NCBI RefSeq assembly: GCF_001949145.1
Contig: NW_019091457.1
Location: 307,971-329,227, forward strand
Reading direction: 5' to 3'
DNA from: Acanthaster planci
Lineage: Eukaryota; Echinodermata; Asteroidea; Valvatida; Acanthasteridae
DNA length: 21,257 nucleotides
The first letter of the stretch is position 1, and every line of letters begins with the position of its first letter. The notes under the pieces are model-generated. The model had not been told where the DNA came from. It did no database searches and was given only the letters and a program-made list of their open reading frames with translations. This document shows, piece after piece, positions 1 to 9,000 of the stretch. The position numbers were made by a program, and so were the translations under genes.

Positions 1-3000
1 GTGATGTCCATCAACATGACCAGAATAGCCTTACAGTCTCTCAGGGAGGGTGCTCTATCTAGGTGAAGCTTGTTGTCATCGAGTGTTTCTTGGAATGAAA
101 CAGGACGATTGGTCAAATCCGACCATATCTGAATCAACTGGCTGTGGCTATGCATGGAACACAAATCAATGAGAAGTGGCCACACTCCGCTAGCCACAGC
201 CACGACTTTGGGGCAAGGCGTAGTAGAATCATTAACGTTTGAAAAAAATTATACTGACTGCAGCGGAGGAAATCTGGCCAGCTATTTGTGCATTTCAGGC
301 AATGCGGGATACATTCGAATACAACTCGAGATCTCTACTCTTACAGCACTTAAAATACAAGCAAACTTGAATTCTCAATTCTGATTCATTGGTCACTCCG
401 TGGCAACAAACAGTGGTGATATAAACTGTACAATCATTTGCAAAAGTTTAGGACCGCCCATAGACAATGCATTAACCTGAAGGGAAACCAAACTTAAACC
501 AATCAATCATGGCAACTTATGTTTATTTTCAATGTGTAACCTTGGTACGTTGGTTGGACATTTTTGACTACATTTCCATGATTTGACATGTTAACAGTCT
601 AATATTCAGTGTTCCCTCCTTTATTTCTGATTGCTTAGACTGGCGTTTTTTTCCCAAGCTACCTTACAGACAAAATGTCATACGAGACCTGCCTTTGCAA
701 AAAAATTCATTCAAATGGGTATATAGCACTACACTGATGTCATGCACCACTGTAAAATCATGTTAAGTAATCATTCAGTGAGACAGTGTAATGCAGGCCC
801 AGTGACAGAAATACCAATAAAATTCAAGGTGGTTTGAAACTTTTGCAAATGACTGTTAGCCTGTTAAAATCTGGTACACCAAGTTAGCTGATGGCACGGG
901 AACATAATTTGAATTCCCCAGACTAAAGACACTGTTGGTAAACTTCGTGATTCGGGGCAAGCTGTTGCATAGTGACCACCATCTCTGGAATGGACTGGTT
1001 CCTTTGTGCCATGCTTATCCATTGAAAACAGTGTATTGGTGCAAGGCAGATGCAAAGCGTCCCTTATGTAACTAAGCGAAAGCTTGCCCCGAACAACATC
1101 GTATAACAGCAGGGTCTTTAGTGTGGAGAATTCAAATTGTTACGTTCGTGTGAATTTAAAGAACTCAGTGTACCGGATTTTACGCAGATTTAACTCGCAA
1201 AAGACTTATTGAAGCTCATTCTTCGCTGTGGTTGCCCCTGTGACTGTGTCCAAATCACCTAGCTACGGCTGAAAAAAACACATGAGCTTATGGGAAATAG
1301 ATGAAGCCGCTGGCTAAAGGCTTTCCTGGATCCACATGTTATTTTCCAGCCAGAGTAAAGAGATTCAGACACCGCCTCATGCCTGCAAAGAGGACAAATG
1401 TTCTTTGGGCAGAAATCGTATGCGCTGCAGTGCCGTTTGGAAATATCTAGCTGCTTCTGTTTCTCCGCAGGGAATGCAATCGACGTAAGCAGGTCTTTGG
1501 CGTCATCAACGATTTCTACGCCGGCATCTTTCTGCAGTTGCACCAGATATGGAAGCATCAACAGAAGACGATCAAGGATTCAGGATTTGTTATCAAAGGT
1601 GACATTTCCCCTCAAACGGAATGTTTCCCGTGATCAATATTCAACCACACTGTTATTGGTTTCAATTGCTTTATACCTGTGCTTTAACCACTTGCCGCTG
1701 GGGTTTCTGGTACCGGACACGTATTCTTTATGCGCGTGGCCGGGGCCTCTGAAATTGGACAAGGGGAACTGGGCCTTTGTCCAAGCACTTGAGCTAGGAG
1801 ATTTTCCTTGATGTTAAATTTAGATCACTTGATTCGTAGGCTGGCCATTTTCAGCTTCAAAGTGTTAATTTATTTGATTTTTATGTGTCTGATTTAAAGA
1901 TGTCGAACAGGAGGCCAAGAAGAACCCCAGGGCCATCATCAAAACCCTGGAGACATACCTACACGAAAGGGGTGAGAAACACAGTGGGAACCTCAAGTCC
2001 AGGCCGGCCAGAGACGGCCCCTTGGAATTTGCTGGAGTGCACGAACTAAGGACAGAAGATGACTGATGAAGGTGGGACGCTAAACCCATAAGGCCTTGCA
2101 CTGTAATATTAAATGAACCTGAATCAAGTTAACTTATTCAAATTTTCAAAGATGTGTCTTTAAGTTTTCAGAAATCCGGGGTGCACGATATGTATATATT
2201 GTAGGACATGTATTCTTGCATACCAAGACCTGAAATATATAGCCACCTAAAATTCTTTCAATGAGAGTGATCTGCAAAATTTTTTTTGGTAATTTTTCGG
2301 TGTCGCTACTCACGCAGCTCAGTTGTAGACAGAAGGAACTGCGGTTCAAGTTTGTTTCCTATTGTCAGATTCCCCAAGGCAGAGACATTCATTATTTGTC
2401 TGTTCAGTAGGGTAGAAAAATCTCCAAGATTCTTGCTCTAGTGTTGAACATGTGTGCATGTGACTGCCAACCGGGTCGTCTTTCTTCAAATTTTATCATT
2501 TTGTTGGTCCTTCTCAAGGAATCCGTCCAAGAAACTCAATGGGACTATTGTTTTTGTTTCATAGACAGCTGAAAAATGCAGTGCTGTACTTAAAAACTTT
2601 TTCATTGCATCTGAATTCTTGTCCCAGGGATACGTGAAGAATGCGTAGCACTTTCATTAGGTTCCCCGACATGTAGACAGCAACTATTCCTTCCATTCAT
2701 TCGAGTCCCGCCTCGTCGAGGAACAACATAAAAAACACCTTGGTACGAACAACCTTTCACAAAACAGGGTCTTTCAAACCAGTTACTTCACCGCACCAAG
2801 TCCAAGTATGGTTATGTACCACTTGCTGCCGTATGCTTTTAAAAATGCAGTGCACACATGCAGGAGATTTTCAAGATTTTCAGTTTTCAAAATTCTTCAA
2901 AAATTCATGGTTTCATTTAATGGACGTTTACACCCACACGAATGACTGTTTAGTGGCTACTCTAAGCTGACAGGCAACTTTTATTTTAACGTCTTTTCAA

Positions 3001-3077
3001 ACGCAGCTGGATTAGCATGCAGCGATGCTGTGTCACTCATCAATGGGGCCCTGGAGCACTTTTGTCCGCAGTACTAA
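1..3077 (+). CDS. 3' end of an unidentified gene (four coding exons, partial at 5')
   Basis: Exons 1-62, 1471-1598, 1900-1971 and 3007-3077 join with matching phases. The AG left at 62 plus G at 1471 gives Arg, G at 1598 plus AT gives Asp, and G at 1971 plus CT gives Ala; the stop is TAA 3075-3077. Donors are GTGAAG, GTGACA and GTGAGA; acceptors are TCTCCGCAG, GATTTAAAG and AAACGCAG. The visible product is the last 110 residues. It is helix-rich, with a basic and aromatic stretch (GVINDFYAGIFLQLHQIWKH) followed by KNPRAIIKTLETYLHER, and it ends DAVSLINGALEHFCPQY. I do not recognise the family and propose no function. The 5' part lies outside the window. Confidence rests on consistent phases and protein-like composition; the exon at the left edge is the least certain. 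It converges with POMK. Confidence 0.6.
63..1470 (+). other. Intron of the unidentified left-edge gene, with an inverted repeat
   Basis: This intron of 1408 nt separates the first two visible exons. It has GTGAAG at 63 and TTCTGTTTCTCCGCAG ending at 1470. It is AT-rich and holds an imperfect inverted repeat (about 857-962 against 1082-1190). Open frames inside it, including a long minus-strand one from about 250 to the left edge, have no convincing splice partners. Confidence 0.5.
857..1190. repeat. Imperfect inverted repeat, arms of about 105 nt
   Basis: The reverse complement of about 857-962 aligns with 1082-1190. Shared blocks in order are GCTTGCCCCGAA, AACAG, GTCTTTAGT, GAATTCAAATT, GTGTACC and GATTTTA, at roughly 70% identity with small gaps. 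The loop is about 119 nt. It could be a decayed foldback element, or two opposed copies of one dispersed repeat. No target-site duplication was found. Confidence 0.55.
1681..1774 (-). repeat. Dispersed repeat family 1, copy 1
   Basis: Read on the minus strand, this 94-nt stretch aligns with 3219-3310 on the plus strand at roughly 65%. Shared blocks include TTGTCC, GCG.ATAAA, CCCC and GCAAGTGGTTAAA. It lies in an intron of the left-edge gene. The family is not identified; an old SINE or MITE is the simplest reading. Confidence 0.5.
1972..3006 (+). other. Last intron of the unidentified left-edge gene
   Basis: It runs from GTGAGA at 1972 to AAACGCAG ending at 3006, 1035 nt. It is AT-rich. I see no coding exon with both splice sites and no recognisable RNA gene in it. 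Confidence 0.5.
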
Positions 3078-3218
3078 TCCACAGGTGCGCTATGCCCAAA
3101 ACAGTGGTATACTGTTTAAAAACAGTGACGGATTACCTTCGAAAAATGCAAGCAGAAAAATAATGGCAATTCCCATCAGCGGGTTTTTTGTTCCGAGTAT
3201 GGTCTTTTGAATACACAG

Positions 3219-3310
3219 ACCAGCTCTTTTGTCCCATTTTGGGCACCCTGACCTTGCGTATAAACCCATGGTGCTCGAAACGGGGTTCCCCGGCAGCAAG
3301 TGGTTAAACC
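3219..3310 (+). repeat. Dispersed repeat family 1, copy 2
   Basis: This is the plus-strand partner of 1681-1774 and lies just downstream of the left-edge gene's stop codon. Both copies end in GCAAGTGGTTAAA preceded by a C-rich block. The opposite orientation of the two copies about 1.5 kb apart suggests independent insertions rather than a tandem duplication. Confidence 0.5.
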
Positions 3311-3565
3311 TGCCTGTCAACTTAATTCATTCGACTTCCATTACCAAGCTTGGTTGGATGCGAGTCCAACTTAAAGTGCAATGTTTATAAGACCGACTGT
3401 ATGTAGTTCATTCCTATGGTCAAAAGCCTCACTGTATTCTCTCACTAGGAAGTGATCGGAGATACTGATTGCTTGCTTTGTCTCAGTCCTCATTTGGTCA
3501 AGTCTTGATAGAAAAGTAGATATATATAACATACTGGCCTTGAGCTGGACCAAGAGAGGGTGCTA

Positions 3566-3729
3566 TTTTCTTAGCAACAGAGGCTCCTTTGGTAGGAACT
3601 GAAATTCACTGGTTCACAAACTACTAGGAAATGCAAGCATCAAGGTCGCGTCACTACCAACAAAATGAACACTCCCGACCAGCGCGGCTCTTTTTAACCG
3701 ATGAGGGAGTGCTTCTGCTTGAGGCAGAT
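3566..3729 (+). repeat. Dispersed repeat family 2, copy 1
   Basis: This 164-nt stretch aligns with 13866-14026 in the same orientation at roughly 70-75%. Shared blocks include TTTTCTTAG.AACAGAGGCTC, ACAAAATGAACACT.CCGACCA and CTTGAGGCAGAT. It lies in the gap between the left-edge gene and POMK. Confidence 0.65.
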
Positions 3730-3840
3730 AGTTCAATATTTCCCCACTGTGTAAATATTTTTTATAATCTTTGCTTTGAAGATTCTTTATTAATTTATAA
3801 GTTCAAATGTCGACTGCCTAATCATGTCAGATCAATGTGA

Positions 3841-3846
3841 AATAAA
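3841..3846 (+). terminator. Candidate poly(A) signal of the left-edge gene
   Basis: This is the first exact AATAAA after the stop at 3077, followed by a T-rich stretch (CTTGATCTTTTGTCC). At 764 nt from the stop it implies a long 3' UTR, so an earlier variant signal is possible. Confidence 0.35.
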
Positions 3847-3916
3847 ACAATTCAACTTGATCTTTTGTCCTTTTCGAATTCCTTTTGTGGAGAAGTTGCT
3901 GCAATGTGCCGTGTTG

Positions 3917-3922
3917 TTTATT
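3917..3922 (-). terminator. Candidate poly(A) signal of POMK
   Basis: TTTATT on the plus strand is AATAAA on the POMK strand, about 305 nt beyond the stop codon. A second copy lies further on at 3786-3791. Confidence 0.4.
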
Positions 3923-4227
3923 GCAAACAAATATGAAAAGGAATCTTTACAAGTTCTTCCCTTTTTTTTGAGTGGTTCGTCTGGTCCGTTGACAGGTTGT
4001 ATTTCTACGTATCATGTCGGTTTTTCGTAATCTTGTAAACTATCTGATCATTTTCTTTTTTTTTATGTCAAACACAGCTCACTGAATTTTGCTATGCTGG
4101 GAAAAAAAGGCTTGAAAGTAAATATTCAGAAATTAAACTAAATATTTCCCGTGAAAGACAGTAATTGCCGTTGGGGCAAACACCTGCTTACAGATTCAAA
4201 TCAACATTAAGTATCAGTTTTAAATTA

Positions 4228-5643
4228 TCATTGATCATCAATGACAGAGTTGAAAATTTCTTTGTACTGCTTGAGGACTTCTTCTGCGGTGGGTCGTGAT
4301 GTAGGATTCAACTCCTTGCACTGTCTATGGATTTTGAATAAATGTAACCTGATGATGTCCCCGTGTGGAACATTTCCCAGGAGGGTGTCAGTTACATCCG
4401 GGACTTTCCATATGTCGGTTTTCTCGTCGTACAGTGGCATGTCTGCATCTCGGAACTCACGCTCGTCAAATGGCCAGAGTTGCTCTGGAGCAACGAAATC
4501 CCCCCAGAGCTGTCTGTGGCCACATTTAGTAAGCTTACCCCTGGCTCGATCTACCAGAGGCAGAGCATCCAAATCGTTGATGACCAGCCGCAGGTCATCG
4601 GTGACCAAGAACTGGGACAGGGTCTTGCCAACATCATTGCTGTCGCACATGATGCGCGTGCCGGCGGGACCGGAATGCAACAAGGAAAGAATCTGCGCGT
4701 AATCCAGGCACAACTGGAATCTTGTACGAACCGTGTTCCTGTCGGAGAGGTTTTCTTGAGAGAGTATATCGTTGATTCTGTCAGCGGATCCAAGTTGGTG
4801 ATACTCGGTTACAATGACTGGCCTGTCGCCATGGAGACAGAGACCAATGAGCCGGATGACTAAGTCATGAGGCTGCAGTGCTCGCAGCATCTCAGCACCA
4901 TGGAGAAAGTCTTCAAGATGTTGGGGATGGATCAGGGAGGAGTATGCAACTCTCAATCCTCGCCATCGTGCCAGATGAACCTATTTTGAAAACAACAACA
5001 GTGCTAGTAAATGATGTGCAGTCCCATCAGAGGTCGTTCAAACCTCAAGGAAAATGTTGGCTGTCTGAAATACTTCAAATGACCCATTTCAGGAAAACAC
5101 CAACTGCCTGTTTGTCAATGTCATTTTTATTTCTCAATAGCTTAAATATTTTATGTATTCAGTTTCTATTCACCATCAATGTTATTTAGGATTCTTTGCA
5201 TGTCTATCTTTACAGACTCTGGGGTTTTCCTGTGTCATACCACAATAGAATCCTACTAAAGATGCAGTCTATATTTTTCTATTCATTTTCTGGCAACTGT
5301 TATTACTTGTAAGCGGGTACAAAAAGGAAATGTTTCGCAGTACCTCTTTGACAGCCCCCTCCCCTATCTTCCTCTCCAATTCAACCTCCTCAATCTCCTG
5401 GCAGCTAAGATAGGGACGGTGTTTTCCATCTTCCCGGCAACTCCTCGCACCCTTCATGGAACCAACCTCTGCGGTGACGCACATGTCCTCAGTCTCGCAC
5501 TGATGACATTGTGTGTCAGGTAAGGACATCTCAGAGTGGTCCTCATCCTCAGTAGAGACAAACTTGCCACTCCAGATGTATTGAGTAGTTAGTCCGGTGG
5601 CGAGCAGAACACAGGAGATGGCATATGGCCATAATGATTTCAT
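4228..5643 (-). CDS. POMK: Protein O-mannose kinase (POMK/SGK196), complete, two exons
   Basis: POMK is a type II membrane kinase of the ER and Golgi lumen. It phosphorylates position 6 of O-mannose in the core M3 glycan of alpha-dystroglycan, a step needed for matriglycan and laminin binding. Exon 1 is 5643-5344 (100 codons) and exon 2 is 4980-4228 (250 codons plus stop). The intron is GTACTG...AAAATAG, phase 0. The product is 350 residues, the length I recall for the human protein. Visible features are a signal anchor at about residues 4-24, a Cys-rich luminal stem, a glycine loop KIGEGAVKEV at 92-101, EYHQLGS (hinge) at 159-165, GTRIMCDSND at 207-216 (catalytic-loop region), NDLDALPLV at 235-243 (metal-binding, in place of DFG), GDFVAPEQLWP at 260-270 and DIWKVPD at 289-295. 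There is no VAIK-type lysine at VAYSSL, as is usual for POMK. AACAGAGAATG at the start indicates an upstream 5' UTR exon. The only obvious glycosylation sequon is NLS at 177. Confidence 0.95.
4981..5343 (-). other. POMK intron
   Basis: This 363-nt phase-0 intron follows GAG (Glu100) with donor GTACTG and ends TTTTCAAAATAG before GTTCAT. Joining here restores the POMK sequence, giving VKE then VHLARWRG. Nothing else is evident in it. Confidence 0.85.
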
Positions 5644-6035
5644 TCTCTGTTGGAAGCAAAGATTAACCTTGTTTACTTATAAGCTGTCCAAGATAGCACC
5701 ACTGCCTCATGACTGTGCAATGGGATTGAAGAAGGCATAGTTGTTCTGCAACATTTATTTCACTGTTGTAGTAGTGCCGTGGTCAGAGAGAAAGTAATTT
5801 GTGACATGAACATTTAATCCAACTCCTGAGGTCGTGTAGAAATTTGCTGCATCCAGCGCCTCTCCAGCATAGCATAGCACTGCCCGCTGTATGTACAGTA
5901 TACTTTGTTATTCTAAGAGCGCCCTCAAGAGGCCAAGTTCTCAAGCACGCCAGCCCTATTTACGCGGTCGTCTGCATGTCTGCCCAGAATAAAAACAAAT
6001 TGTCGTTTTCCGATTGAATTTCTCAGTTTTCATAG
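5644..6035. promoter_or_regulatory. Shared bidirectional promoter region of POMK and GATD3
   Basis: The ATG of POMK (-) and the ATG of GATD3 (+) are divergent with 392 bp between them. The interval must hold both 5' UTRs, including a non-coding POMK exon implied by the acceptor at 5647-5648. No TATA box is placed convincingly. The interval is less AT-rich near 5930-5990. Shared control is inferred from geometry alone. Confidence 0.6.
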
Positions 6036-9000
6036 ATGCTGTCCTTGACTTCAGTCATCCTTGCGAGTGCTGCTCCTTGGCGACTTGGAAGTGCAGCCCT
6101 TTTGGCGGTGAAAATGGCCCAACAAATGCACACCACGGCCGTGACCGGGGGCAAAGTTGCTGTTGTAAGTATCGGTGGGGCGCCCTCTTGCTTAAGAAAA
6201 TCCCCAGCCTGGAAGGGCAGGGGGGGCCCGCGGAGGTGCCTTGGAGGAATAAAAGAGGATAACATGGATTACTCATATGTTATTTGCGTTTTGTCATCTA
6301 GATTAATGCCACCAGTTGTATTCTTTTTATTGCACCAGAAATTCTGAGCTGTGTCAATTATATTAGTTGTTACAAAGTTTTGAACTTTACAAACTTTGTC
6401 ATTTTGTTTTTCTCCTCTCCAAAGTCCAAGGGCCGTACCTCCATGGTCCATGTGCTCAGTAGGCTAAGGCTAAATTTGGTTTTTGCCATATTGGACTATT
6501 TTGACCCAGGTTATTCCAGCCTTAGCCATGCGTGAGAGAGTTCCATAATACGGACGCCAGTAATTATTCCCTACAATAGTCATCAGAAAGCAAAAAACAT
6601 GTCCAGAAAAGTTCAGTGGGTCGGCGCGGACATCTGGGACTCTCGCAAAATGGCAGATAGTAACCATTGAAAACAGCGACCATGGTGACATATGTGTACA
6701 CCAGCCAGTCAGAGGATCGGATTACACAATCATTTCTTTGATCAGTACGTACGCTAGCGTTCATTACAGTTGTTTTCATTGGTTGCTACCCGCCATTTTG
6801 CACCTCCCCGTTTAGGAGAGATAACACCAAATTATTTACTTAGAAAACACTTAGAAGTTTTCTGACAAGTCTCATAGGGTTATTGCACAGGGTGTTGAGC
6901 AGCGTCGGTCTATGGAACTCTTTCCGCCATGTGGTGTTCACGACAGGAAGAATTTGTACAGCCAACAATTGGCAAATAGCCAATCATTATGCATGCATGT
7001 ATTCAGATGTGACAAATTGACAATTCAACGTGTATTTCACACTTTGCTGACAGGTTTTGTCGGGCTGTGGTGTTTACGATGGCAGTGAAATTCACGAGGC
7101 ATCAGCGTAAGTCCCGTCTCTTCTTGGGGGGGGATAGGTTTAAGGTGACTTTTTCAAAATGTGTTTGGCACTAAAACTTCTCATACATATGGAGATAAGT
7201 GAAAGACCACTTGCTAAATACATGGCAAGGTGCAAACCTCACTTCACATATAGAATGTTGTGGCATTTGTGCTTGAAATAAGAACAAGGCTTTCTAGTTC
7301 CATTTAAATAATCACTTTACGACTTTGATGTATTGGGGTCATGATACGGCCAACTTCCTTGTAACTTGAGCATTGTGTGAATGCACATTCTCAGTTGACT
7401 CGATGCTTCGTTTCAACTGTGTCGTGCATCTTGCTTTTCCCGTCTCCTTTAGCGTTCTGGTGCACCTTAGTCGGGGCGGGGCGGACGTGTCCATCTACGC
7501 CCCAGACATCGACCAGATGCACGTGATTGACCACAGCAAGGGTCAGCCAGCTGAGGGACAAACAAGGTCAGTGACTGCATAGTTGCAGTCTGGCCACGAG
7601 AAAACATGGATCCTGCGGGGGTCCAATTTTACAGATTTGTCAAGCACTGGGATTTTCGCTCACCGCACAGAAGATGTGCTTAGCAAAGACAGGTTACCAG
7701 CCATAGTGTCATTGAAAAGATACTACTTACAATTGGCGGTTGGCTTATTTAATGCAAAAGTCTATTCAAACAGCTTTCCTGATTCCTATCCTGATGTTAG
7801 CGCGTGGGGATGTGACATTGTAGACTAGCTCTATAAAACAGACTCTAACAGTCAAATGTGTCTATTAGGTCTTGTCAATGTTAGTTGTAAGGTAGGTCAT
7901 CGTTGTTACTGTTGTAGTTATTTTTTTAAATTCAACACCTCTTGTGCGGGGAAGAATTTGGATTGGGGTTTGGGGAATGATCTGTGGCTTAATAGGCAGT
8001 GTCTGTCAGTTACTTTTCACACTTGGTCATTCCCAAAAAAATTGTGGTTGCGTGAGCCTGATGGGACGTTGCTGTCGTTAAACAGTTTGGAAAAATCTCG
8101 CATAATTTTTCACTTGTGATAGGAATGTCTTGGTGGAGTCGGCCCGCATCGCTCGTGGCAAGATCTCTCCCCTCAGCAGCCTGGATGTCGCTTCCCATGA
8201 TGCAGTGGTCTTCCCAGGAGGCTTTGGGGCTGCCAAGAACCTGTACGTGACTCTTGTCGTCTTGATTTGAGTGCTTTTTCAGGACGCCGGTTTAGTTTGT
8301 ATGGTTCAGTCTGTCTTTCGTTTTCATCATTTGCGTCCACTTCAGATCTCTGAAGGTTCTCCAGTTTTTCACTTTGGTACACTGTGGAACAGAATGATTC
8401 GTGAAACCTAGGATGCCAATGAAATTGTACACAAGTGTGAGCATCCCTTACCCTCCAAGATCCATCAAAACCCTCATGAGGTTTTTGAAGGTTTGGCTGG
8501 ATTGAGGGAAGTAGAGCTCAGAAGCTATATTTCATTCCATGGAACTTTTGTACTTAATGAGAATTTACACAAAAGTGCAAATGGTGTACTGACAATGCCC
8601 TACAGAGTGGAAGATTTTGTAGGATTCAGGAAGGTTTGTCTCTCTAAAGGAGTGACAGTTTAAGGCAAACTAGTTGTAAAAAAAAAATGCAGGATTGATC
8701 AGAAGTCTTCCTCTGTGCTGTTGCTGTTTTGCCATATGAGGCTATATCAAGGATCCCTCTCTGCGACATGGTTCACACGGGTCATTCCATTTTTGACAGT
8801 TCCACTGTAGCCAATGATGGCCCCAACTGCACCGTGAACCTGGATGTTGAGAGGGTCTTGCGGGAGTTCCACCAAGCCAAGAAACCCATTGGGTAAGCAA
8901 GTGTCATCAAACAACCCACTCATTGAACACCGCGACGGTACGGCAACACCTTGCCCAGTATTTGAATACCCTTGGCTCAATAGCCACTTGTAAGTAACAA

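Larger units (their letters stand above)
3078..4227. other. Intergenic region between two convergent genes
   Basis: This 1.15-kb stretch holds the 3' flanks of the left-edge gene (+) and POMK (-). It contains dispersed repeat copies at 3219-3310 and 3566-3729. A plus-strand AATAAA lies at 3841-3846, and minus-strand AATAAA motifs lie at 3917-3922 and 3786-3791. The two possible 3' UTRs may therefore overlap around 3780-3930. I saw no coding exon in it. Confidence 0.5.

Noticed and set aside
1-255. Minus-strand open frame of about 84 codons running off the left edge with protein-like composition
   Set aside because: It has no convincing acceptor or upstream partner exon. The plus-strand reading of 1-62 ends in a donor whose phase fits three further exons. 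I keep some doubt, because homology search was not possible.
864-1055. Minus-strand stretch that reads like an armadillo-type helix pair
   Set aside because: Its end lies inside the inverted repeat, the donor is poor and no partner exon fits.
1259-1561. Minus-strand ORF of 100 codons with a CPLC motif
   Set aside because: It is antisense to the plus-strand exon 1471-1598, which has splice sites and matching phases. The minus frame has no usable donor.
5920-5932. CTCF-like CGCCCTCAAGAGG in the POMK/GATD3 promoter
   Set aside because: Two mismatches fall in the core, and similar strings are common in invertebrate genomes; too weak to annotate.
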